From Hedera helix (taxonomy: Eukaryota > Streptophyta > Magnoliopsida > Apiales > Araliaceae), in the NCBI GenBank assembly GCA_947179155.2, contig OX359273.1:10417001-10481000 (forward strand): a stretch of DNA of 64,000 bases. The letters run 5' to 3'. Position numbers and translations under genes: made by a program. The notes beneath the pieces were generated by a model. The model did not search any database and was not told where the DNA came from. It saw only the letters and a program-made list of their open reading frames with translations. Shown one piece after another: positions 24,472 through 32,605 of this stretch; the first letter of the stretch is position 1; each line of letters opens with the position of its first letter.

Positions 24472-25146
24472 TTAGAAATACTAAATAAATATAAGGAGTC
24501 TTTTTATTATTACTATTATTATTAGTTCCTAAATCGTTTAGAAATTAATTAATAAGTAGTAGTATTACTATAAATAATTAAGTTCTAAATGGTTTAGGAA
24601 TTGTAATTATTATAATAACTAATTTAGGTCCTAATTAGATTGGAAATTAAATTAAAACTCAAATCCTAAAAAGTTTAGGAGAAATGTGGTTCTGTATATA
24701 AGGAGGAGCCTTATGATAGATTAGGGTTAGTCACTTAGTTGGGGTAATATAGAATACTCCCTATTTTTTTTTTCTCTAGAACTAAATGAGAGAGAAAATT
24801 AGGGCTAGTCACCAATGGTTTAGAAAAATCAAAACATACGTCTTTAATTCATAGATCTCTTGGCAGATTACCTTTAGAGGCTGGACACTCTGACAGCTTA
24901 CATGATCCATGGAATCTAATTGGTGGATTTGAAGAAGAACGTGAAGGATTAAAAGGAGACGAACTCGTACATGTGGAAGCTTGGTTCTACAAAAAGTATA
25001 AATATTTTATCCTTACTTAATTAATAATAGTCGCTTAAGAAAGATAATGGTTATTGGTTTGTTAAAAATTTTAAATATGATTTTTGCTTGCTTTTGTTGG
25101 CTATTACAATTAGATTGTACATATGTCATGTTTTAGTAAACCAGCA
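23214..25146 (+). mobile_element. Copia element 3' LTR, about 1.93 kb
   Basis: Starts after the purine-rich GTGGAAGTGAGAGA (23200-23213) and contains the CTCAAGTCAATCAC...TTTGATGTGACG text common at starts of this Copia LTR type. It ends AGTAAACCAGCA at 25146. The second half matches the truncated 5' LTR at 3538-4934. It holds a (TTA)n microsatellite at 24411-24472. No gene; a 61-codon frame at 23632-23817 is chance. Confidence 0.7.
24411..24472. repeat. (TTA)n microsatellite
   Basis: About 20 perfect trinucleotide units inside the Copia 3' LTR. The 5' LTR has only a few units at the homologous site near 3945. Confidence 0.95.
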
Positions 25147-25520
25147 ATCAATTCTCTAGAGAGAGTTTGTAATTGGTTTAGTTGAACCTTATCCTAAGTG
25201 GATGATCCCTGCTCAGTCGATTAGGAGAAAAGACTAGAAGTAGTTTAGACTCCGAACCTATTAAAAAAATATTATATCATTTACTACTTTATATAACTGT
25301 TATATAACTATCATATCAACTATTATATAACTGCAATATCACCTAATTGGCTTTCATATTTTTATTTCACTAAAGTTAGACTTGAGATCTTGATTCAATC
25401 TTAAAGGGTTTTCAAAACACAATATTTTGCTATGCTTAACTGAAACAGAATAATTAATTATTAGATAAATAATTTTAATATGAGATTTTAATATGACCTA
25501 TTCACCTCATTTTAGATCTC
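25147..25520. other. Unassigned AT-rich sequence
   Basis: Between the Copia 3' LTR and the Gypsy protease remnant. I see no gene and no clear repeat boundary; ATATAACTG-type motifs recur at 25290-25350. Confidence 0.4.
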
Positions 25521-26130
25521 ATTGTGCCATCTGAGAATAACATTATTACATTCATAGATGAGGACTATCGTCCAAGTATAGTCATACCTCATTATGATGC
25601 AGTTGTTGTAACTACATAAGTGGGCACAATAGATTTTCATGAATACTCATTGATAATAAAAGTTCAGTCAATGTACTATATGGGCATACATATGATCGAC
25701 TGAACTTGGGCGGCAAGGAACTAAAGCTTTGTAACGAGTCACCTTTCTATTGCTTTAATAATGCTCATGTCCCAATAGCAAGAACAATTGAGTTACCAGT
25801 AATATTTGGCATAGCTCCTTAGCAGTCTTCCCTGATAGTAAAATTCTGTGTGGTCCATGTTGAAAACAACTAGAACGACATCTTAGGAAAAATAACTTTA
25901 TGGCAATTACTTATATTCCCCACTTAAAGATAAAAATTTTAATTGAACATGGAGTTGGAGAAGTTGCTTGAGATCATGACATGTTCAGAAGATATTATCT
26001 CCAAACTCTTCAAGCTACTTATGTACAGGTTAGCAAATAAAAACAAACCATAAAGATTGAGATGGAACCCTTTACTAAAGGTGGTGCTGAACTGATAGTT
26101 ATGCCAACTAAAGAGACAAAAGAGATATAG
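25521..26130 (+). pseudogene. Ty3/Gypsy Tat-type protease-region remnant
   Basis: Frames broken by stops contain YIPHLKIKILIEHGVGEV, then RRYYLQTLQATYVQVSK, which match the conserved text after the aspartic protease of Tat-group gag-pro proteins (PHLK.KFPTE.GVGEV, C...L). An upstream piece (VIPHYDAVVVT) fits the start of the same domain. This copy is too decayed to be functional. It is unrelated in age and orientation to the large element at 26813-44663. Confidence 0.6.
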
Positions 26131-26223
26131 TTGTACCTATGCAATCATGAAAAAATAGTACAGATAGGGTTCAAACTACAGGCATATTTCCAAAATTGCC
26201 TGATTGCCTTTTTACGGGACTAT

Positions 26224-26812
26224 TATGATGTCCTCAAATTCAGGTACCTCTATCTAGAATCTGGTGCTCACGATACCACATATTTCACATCCATCTAATA
26301 CATTCATTCATCCTTAATATAATCAAATACGATAACTAACTTTACTTACATAACAATATCCCAGGTTCTAACAACCTTTACTAATATAATCTCATAATTT
26401 AATACAAACTAAATAACTTGGATCATATATTAAATTCTAATGCCACTTAATTAAAGGTGCCAACTATTTAGTAATCTCTTCCTTATCATTGCTCTTACCA
26501 GAACTTTCGGCCTTCTTTGGCTTAACTAAAAATTTTGGGTTAAGCAAGGGTGAGTAAATAATTGCTCAGCAAGTTTAAAGCATGCAAGGAATAATGTACA
26601 TCAATGATAAAGTTTAGTCTTTCAATAACTTTTAAACAATTTGGGTAGAGATTTAGAAATAGCTCAAAATGATGAGCAATAGAATAATTTTATTTAACGA
26701 AAATGCTTTTCTACCATCGCTGAATGGCCACTATGGACCGTGAACTTTCTAGATAGTCATCTTCTAGAGTATCTCTTAATCACAAAGACTGCAACAAAAT
26801 ACTTTCTTCAAG
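26224..26812 (+). mobile_element. Gypsy LTR, left part (interrupted by the 17.85-kb element)
   Basis: Begins near TATGATGTCCTCAAATTC and aligns with the family Y fragment at 700-1030 (CTGGTGCTCACGATACCAC, CCCAGGTT..AACAACCTTTA, TAAGCAAGGGTGAG, GCTCAGCAAG). It stops at the target duplication TCAAG (26808-26812) and continues at 44664. Confidence 0.6.
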
Positions 26813-28252
26813 TGTCGACGCCGGGATTTTTGTCGTCTCGTTTTTTAATTATTAAAATACCCTTTCCAATTTTAGCCTTTAGATTTAGATGTGACTTTTG
26901 AAAAGGGTCGGCTTAGTGTCGACGGGGTTTTGAAATGTCGAATTTTTATGAGCCAATTGACCAGAGTCGCCAGTTGGTATATTTGAAATGGATGTACCAA
27001 CTCATCCGAATTTTGTTTTCGTAATCGCTGGCTCATATGTGACTCCGAATTAATTGGTCCGCAAACCGAGATTCATAGAGTTCGGGGGCTTGCTTAAGCG
27101 AGGGGAAGGTGTTAGGCACCCCCCGACTTCCGTGAAACACGGTTACCGCTATCTTGATGTTTTCCTATCCTTTTAAATCCTAAAATGTGTGAGTTGCGTG
27201 TGTGTGCATGTGTGCCTAGGTGAATGCTTGTGGTGAATTTTGTTTGGATTTTTGTATGGCAAATGTGCTTTATCTGGAAAGTGTTTTAACGTCTTTTGAC
27301 CCAAATGACGAGGTTTTGCTTTTTTATAAGAAATATTGATTTTTAATTTCGAAAACTTTTGAGGGTTTTTATTAGATGTCATTTTAGAAAACAAAGAATT
27401 TTAAACTTTTGTCAAATAGGAATTGAGACTATACATTGCCTTCTAACAGTTAATATAAATAAAACGAGGGCAACTTCTAGAACTCTTTAACCCTATGCAT
27501 AAAGTTTAATGAAAACACTTATTTATTTACAAAATCGCTTTTTATGATGTTTTTAAAAAATCGATTAAAGCCTACTCATCAATCATGGATTAAAGTTTGC
27601 CAAACACTTAACCTTTAAACCTCGTGACTCTAATATCCTGAAATTGATCATTTTTACAAAATCTTCATTATTTGCCTTATTTAAAAACCATTTTTTGTGT
27701 CGTAAATTAAACAAGCACTCACAACGTGTCGGGGCTATCCACGGGCATGTAAGCCATCCAGACAACCCCAAACACCCACGATCACATACTTTATTATTAT
27801 TACGGGGCCTTAACCCGAACACGCCTTGGTATCGCTTTAAGGCCCAATATTACATTTACACAACCACAAATCCCACATGATGATTACATATACCAAAAAT
27901 GTCCATCATCGGGATTTGACCACGAGGATCTCCTCCCTAGGCTCACATTCACCCAAATCGTTGCACAACCAACCCTAAACCAAATCTAACGAGATTTTAC
28001 ATGGCTATCACACTACACAATCCAACTATCACCAAATCAACACTACGCATTACTTATAACCATAATGAACGAAAAAAACACCGTATGGATATCATCGGGG
28101 CGTTAGGAGGAATTATGTTCCGATGGAACCCTCGCTAACGGCACCTAATCCACGGATCATCGCCATTACAACAACAAAACTATATCAAATAACCAATCAC
28201 GATACTACATTAACAATACAAGCCATATAAACTCAAAAAATCATTTTTTCAC

Positions 28253-28610
28253 CTTGCAAAAATGCCGACTCAAGCTTCTATATCACGAAATAGATTACAC
28301 CACGAGATTGCTAACCAATGGATACAACAAATGGGATATATTGCTTGAATCTAACAAGCAAAACGACCCCTCTCTCTCTCCCCCGCGAGCTCTCTCTCTC
28401 CTCTTTTCTTTTTTTCTTTTTTTTTTTCTTCTTGCAAAAATGCCGACTCAAGCTTCTATATCACGAAATAGATTACACCACGAGATTGCTAACCAATGGA
28501 TACAACAAATGGGATATATTGCTTGAATCTAACAAGCAAAACGACCCCTCTCTCTCTCCCCCGCGAGCTCTCTCTCTCCTCTTTTTTTTTTTTTTTTTCT
28601 TCTTCTGGTT
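28253..28610. repeat. 178-bp tandem duplication inside the LTR (left copy)
   Basis: Two near-identical units starting CTTGCAAAAATGCCGACTCA at 28253 and 28431, each ending in CT-rich sequence (CTCTCTCCCCCGCGAGCTC) and a poly-T run. The same pair is in the other LTR at 43751 and 43929, so the duplication predates this insertion. Confidence 0.95.
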
Positions 28611-28670
28611 CTCGGGTTGAAAATGGCGATCTATAGTGCTTCAGCAGGCAGCCGCAGCTGCATCTGCGGC

Positions 28671-28694
28671 CAGCCGCAGATGCATCTGCGGCTG
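28671..28694. repeat. 24-bp perfect palindrome in the 3' LTR
   Basis: CAGCCGCAGATG followed by its reverse complement CATCTGCGGCTG (sharing no gap). Diverged copies flank it (from 28650 and at 28760-28785, GCAGCCGCGACTGCATCCGCGGCTG written here in short form as GCAGCCGCGACTG...GCGGCTG). In the 5' LTR the equivalent at 44177-44200 has one mispaired position. The same palindrome recurs outside the LTR at 29790-29815. Confidence 0.9.
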
Positions 28695-29156
28695 CCTCCT
28701 GTGGCCGTCTCCTCGGCTGCCGTGTGCCGCCCTCGAGCCACGCGAAAGTCTTTTTGTCGGCAGCCGCGACTGCATCCGCGGCTGTCCGGCGCATTTTTCT
28801 CGAATTTCGTGCCACGCGGTATTAATTTGCCAATTTCTGCTGTATTATTTTGGAAAGCTGTTCTTTGATACCTGAATCAATTCTGGGAATGGTTTCCCGA
28901 CATCGAGACCCCACCCTAATGCTGTAATTGCAGTGTCCTTGGCCCTTTTTGGCGATTCGCATCGGGTTCTATCTGGATTGCCCGTAGGCCTCGCCTCAGA
29001 TGCCTCAATTCTCGTTTTGCATTTGACAGCCTTGATCGTAAGCCGTGGTGGGAACTGCATTTTGGCGCCCACCTCTCCTTGTCGTATATTGGGTCACTTG
29101 ACGATTTTGCCCTCCTGTCAGGGTTAGTAGAGAAATGCAAAATTTGGGTGTCTACA

Positions 29157-29169
29157 GCTGCCCCTCTTT
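29157..29169 (-). other. Polypurine tract
   Basis: On the minus strand AAAGAGGGGCAGC abuts the start of the 3' LTR (TGTAGACACCC). This is the expected plus-strand primer for reverse transcription and confirms minus-strand orientation. Confidence 0.85.
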
Positions 29170-29370
29170 ATCATGTCTATGGAATGAAATATGAAATGGA
29201 CATGATAAAGAAGTAGGCACCCGATGCACAGGAAAGACAGTATGTGTTTTATCGATGCAATGCATATGTTGAGACAATGCAAATGCCGCATTTGACATGA
29301 TCGTGTAGGGGTCGATTCGAATTCCACGAATGGATGTCGCTTGGGTTTCGTACCCGACGGTCGCTCTTGG

Positions 29371-29694
29371 ATTGGTCAGGTATCGTCTCTGACGGGTCAT
29401 TTTTCAATTGGTCAGGTATCGTATCTGACGGGTCGTTTTTCAATTGGTCAGGTATCGTATCTGACGGGTCGTTTTTCAATTGGTCAGGTATCGTATCTGA
29501 CTGGTCGTTTTTCAATTGGTCAGGTCTCGTATCTGACGGGTCGTTTTTCAATTGGTCAGGTCTCGTATCTGACGGGTCGTTTTTCAATTGGTCAGGTCTC
29601 GTATCTGACGGGTCGTTTTTCAATTGGTCAGGTCTCGTATCTGACGGGTCGTTTTTCAATTGGTCAGGTCTCGTATCTGACGGGTCGTTTTTCA
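29371..29694. repeat. Tandem array, 9 units of 36 bp, in the 3' untranslated region
   Basis: Unit ATTGGTCAGGTCTCGTATCT plus GACGGGTCGTTTTTCA, nine copies in register at 29371, 29407 and so on to 29659, followed by a partial unit to about 29707. The left copies carry TATCG, the right ones TCTCG, so the array grew in at least two steps. As 36 is a multiple of 3, long frames appear on both strands (12-residue repeats); these are a by-product. Tandem repeats near the 3' end are known for Tat/Ogre elements and can seed satellites. Confidence 0.97.
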
Positions 29695-29789
29695 AACGGG
29701 TCAGGTATTTCTAAAATCTTATATCTCAACATGGGACACGTTGCAGGCTGACTCGGGGAGCAAAAGGGAGCCAAAACGGGTCACCGAGA

Positions 29790-29815
29790 CCAGCCGCAGA
29801 TGCATCTGCGGCTGG
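29790..29815. repeat. 26-bp perfect palindrome between array and PMD gene
   Basis: CCAGCCGCAGATG followed by CATCTGCGGCTGG. The inner 24 bases equal the LTR palindrome at 28671-28694, although this copy lies outside the LTR, about 640 bp upstream of the PMD start. Confidence 0.95.
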
Positions 29816-30436
29816 GATGGGCCCCTACATTGGATCGCGACCCCCACGTTTCTTTTCACTTTTTGGCTGTCCCTTTCACTCGTTTTCGGTTTTCCTCGCC
29901 CCCTACCTGACTTTTTCGTCTTTTGGACCTCTTTCGGCAAAATCTGCTCCGATTAAATCAGTCTACGTACTTTGGGTAACGTTTTAACTCATTTTTCTTT
30001 GATTTTTCGCTTTCATTTGACTATGTATTTGCCTGTGTAAATATTTGATCTTAGTAATGCATGCCTATATGAGATATTGGGGTTAGCCATAGCATATATA
30101 AACGAATGGGTCTTGCGGTCATGCTTTATTTACTTTGAAAAAAAATCATGATTTTATTCATTTTATGCTCATGGTGCATCATTTTCACTTGCCTTTGGGA
30201 TTTGTTGGTTGTCTGACTTGATTTAAACATGCCGGATCGTGCATGGGATGTCCATTTTACAAACGAGACTCTGCCGAAATTTCGGGAAATCTAGCGCACC
30301 CCTAGGGATTTATTCATGCATTTCCATTTCATAAACATGTCATGCTGCCCTATGACTTTTAGCAATATGCAATAAGATTTGTTTTGAAAGATAACGAGTT
30401 AAGGGTGTACCTCCTTTTCGTGATGCCGTTTCAGCC
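29816..30436 (+). promoter_or_regulatory. Putative promoter/leader region of the antisense genes
   Basis: No gene. TATATAAA at 30095-30102 is the best TATA-like motif upstream of the PMD start. Immediately before the ATG is CGTGATGCCGTTTCAG, an acceptor-like sequence, so the leader may contain an intron. All of this is inference; no transcript data. Confidence 0.3.
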
Positions 30437-31468
30437 ATGGATCCTGATGCTCCCAGTGGCTCCGCAGTGCCCCGGGTGGCGGGTGTCCGACGTCGCAGAG
30501 CGGCCACCCCAGCTCCAGCTCCCGTTCTGACCCGTCATTCCCGTAGATTGGCGGAGTCTATCATTCGCCCCGTGCAGCCGGATATTGATGAGGATGCCCC
30601 AGCTGAGGCAGAGGCGGGCCCTTTGGGCACAGCGGCTCCTCCCCCCACGCGTCGGACTTTACCAGGGGCCCGTGCCAGGATGCCTGATCTGCTCGGTCCG
30701 ATTCTCAGTAGTCATCCCTCAGCCTACCTGGCGGCTAACGAGGTATATCCGTCATTTAACTTCATTCAAATCCGTATGGTTACCATGCTTGACTTTCGAT
30801 GGTTGTCACAGGTTCCTGAGTTTACCCAGCCTCGGGGTAACTGGTTTAGCATCTACACTCTCTATCATGCGCTGCATTCCGACTATAGGGGGATTGTAGA
30901 TTCCTGGGGCTTCAGACATTTCTTCACCATTGCCCCTCGCCGGTGTCCGTGGGGCTATATGAGGGCTTTAGCTGAGCGCTGGTTCCACCATACACAGTCG
31001 CTTCATCTTCTTGACTGTGAGCTGATGTTGACCCCTCTCGACTGGCGTTATATCACCGGGGTGGAGTTTTCTGGATCCCGGGTCCCTCTGGAGACTGACA
31101 TCACCACCGCAGCTGTTCGATCCCTGTTGGGCTACTCTCCCCATGATAAGGTCTTTAAGGCCCGCAGCATCCGATCGGGAGCCTTGGCTGTAGATGCCAT
31201 TGGAGGGGTCCTCTCCGAGCCATTCCCTGAGGACCGGTCTACTCGTGATTTTCTGCTCCGCCGTCTGTTTCTGACCATTATGAGGGGCTATTTTCTGGGG
31301 AACAACTCCTCGACTATCCATTTCAGCATCGTCGGAGCCACCAGGGATGTTGACCGGATCGGGGATTACGACTGGGGCTCTTTCACCTTTGTTTACTTCC
31401 TCCAGGGTCTTCGTCTCCGCTCAGAGGGACAGACAGATGCTTGGCTCGGCTTCTACCCCTTCCTGCTA
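30437..31468 (+). CDS. Plant mobile domain (PMD, MAIN/MAIL-like) protein, exon 1, antisense in the retrotransposon
   Basis: ATG in a CCATGG context encodes 344 residues before a donor site. Residues 1-80 are basic and Pro/Ala-rich (RRRR at 18-21). From about 110 the sequence resembles the plant mobile domain (aminotransferase-like family, Pfam PF10536): LMLTPLDWRYITGVEFSGSR at 197-216 corresponds to the conserved 'evtLeDv..LlGLpvdG' block, then LFLTIMRGYFLGNN at 277-290 and DVDRIGDYDWGSFTFVYF at 304-321. Host members such as MAIN and MAIL1 act in nuclear silencing and genome stability; PMD proteins also occur in transposons. Function here is unknown. It runs opposite to gag-pol, between integrase and the 3' LTR. 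Base composition is much more GC-rich than the window. Continues in exon 2 after 87 nt. Confidence 0.85.
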
Positions 31469-31555
31469 GTAGGTCCCTTTTATCATACAGTTCTCGTTTC
31501 GTCCCATTTCTTTGTTTCTTCCTGCTACTTACGGCTTTTCTGTTTTGTTTGACAG
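31469..31555 (+). other. Predicted 87-nt intron in the PMD gene
   Basis: Donor CTA|GTAGGT at 31469 and acceptor TTTTGTTTGACAG at 31543-31555. Both borders fall between codons, and the intron contains an in-frame stop, so removal restores the reading frame exactly where the domain expects its next motif (exon 2 opens with FWAYERL, the 'LWAWERF' block of PMD proteins). Pyrimidine-rich tract and length fit plant introns. Confidence 0.8.
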
Positions 31556-32398
31556 TTCTGGGCCTACGAGAGATTACCCTGCTTGCGGCCCGTTACTACC
31601 CTCGGCCCGGAGACTTATCCCAGGGGTCGTAGATAGCATCATAGTACTCTCGAGGAGACCCCAGTGTCCGATAGTTTCGCTCATTGTCGGCTGCAGTTAG
31701 AGCTGATCTCGTCTGCGGATGTGACCTGGGTTCCTTACACGGCGGATCATTTGGCGGCTGGCCTTGCTGGTGGTTATGCCGCGGACCTGGAGCATGCCTT
31801 GTCCACTCGCCGTATTCCTTTTCTGACCTACGGTGGATGGGAGCTATATCTGGGGGAGCGCGCCATCAGATGTGTGACTGGGGAGGCTCGTATCCCTTTG
31901 GCCCCTCCCTCAGAGAGAGCTTGGTTTGCGGATGCCCACCTTCCAGAGGCCCTGATGGCCGGGCAGGACAGCTATATGCTTTCTGTTGGTCCGCATACGA
32001 GCGAGAGCTTCAGTGCCTGGTGGAGACCCCGCACTATCGGTCCTCAGACCCGGGCTACTTTCTTCCTCGGAGACCTGGTTCACGGGTCGGTGATGATGGC
32101 AGATTGGATGGAATGCGTCCGTGTCCCCACCCATTCGGACCAGATTGCTTCCCTTACTCGGCAGGTGGATCAGTTATCTCTTTTTGTTCGGAGCTTGGGC
32201 CGAGATCCAGAGGAGGCTTATGCTGCATACCCGCAGGGATCTGCTTTTGGCGCGGGCCCCGGCACATCGGATGCCCCAGTTCCGCCTTATTCCTGCCCAT
32301 ACCTTAATTGTGAGGGTGAAGCTTCCCTTCCCCCGGATTTGCCTGCAGATCAGTTTGAGGATGATGCCTTCATCGACGGCATAGAGTTTACTGATTAG
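31556..32398 (+). pseudogene. PMD protein gene, exon 2, with one internal stop
   Basis: Reads in frame from the acceptor to TAG at 32396-32398, 281 codons, interrupted once by TAG at 31634-31636. Before the stop: FWAYERLPCLRP. After it the same frame continues with domain-like text (LELISSADVTWVPYTADH, then DLVHGSVMMADWMECVRV) and a C-terminal Pro/Gly/acidic tail. At the stop, PMD proteins commonly have a tryptophan, so a point mutation is likely. If read as is, the product would end about 370 residues in, just after the WAYER motif. A GTG at 31664 is not a credible separate start. Full length without the stop would be about 624 residues, in the range of PMD proteins. Confidence 0.8.
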
Positions 32399-32605
32399 AT
32401 CTGGATAGGCTAGGACCTCTGTATTTAGACCTGTTCGTTTTATTATCATTTCTCATTTCATGGATTATGTACAGACTTATTTTATTTTATGCACAATCAT
32501 TTACTTTTGATGATCCATTCATTCCATTATAGCTTGTATGATGTATGATTTATTATATAAGGAAAAATTGACCCCTGTATAGTCTTTTGATACCGCTTTT
32601 TACAG
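32399..32605 (+). other. Spacer between the two antisense genes
   Basis: AT-rich 207 bp with no frame. Contains several AATAAA-like stretches in its T-rich half and finishes with TTGATACCGCTTTTTACAG directly before the next ATG. This is a good intron acceptor, so this spacer may be an intron or a polyadenylation/promoter region. Confidence 0.45.

Larger units (their letters stand above)
26813..29156 (-). repeat. 3' LTR of the Tat/Ogre-like element (2344 bp)
   Basis: Nearly identical to 42311-44663. It contains a 178-bp tandem duplication (28253-28610), a CT-rich and poly-T region, and a GC-rich palindromic block at 28650-28790. Reading frames in both strands here are mirrored in the other LTR and show no protein family, so I treat them as non-coding. 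Confidence 0.95.

Noticed and set aside
28489..28875. Frames of 75-108 codons in the LTR on both strands
   Set aside because: They fall in GC-rich palindromic and CT-rich LTR sequence, differ between the two LTRs by indels, and show no family.
29371..29694. Regular direct repeats as a CRISPR-like array
   Set aside because: Units are contiguous without spacers, and the context is a plant retrotransposon.
29249..29751. Long overlapping frames on both strands with 12-residue repeats
   Set aside because: They arise from a 36-bp tandem array whose unit is a multiple of three and lacks stops; no domain or start context supports a protein.
31664..32398. Separate 244-codon gene starting at GTG 31664
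   Set aside because: It is in frame with PMD exon 2 and separated only by one TAG; it continues the same domain, so it is part of the broken gene.
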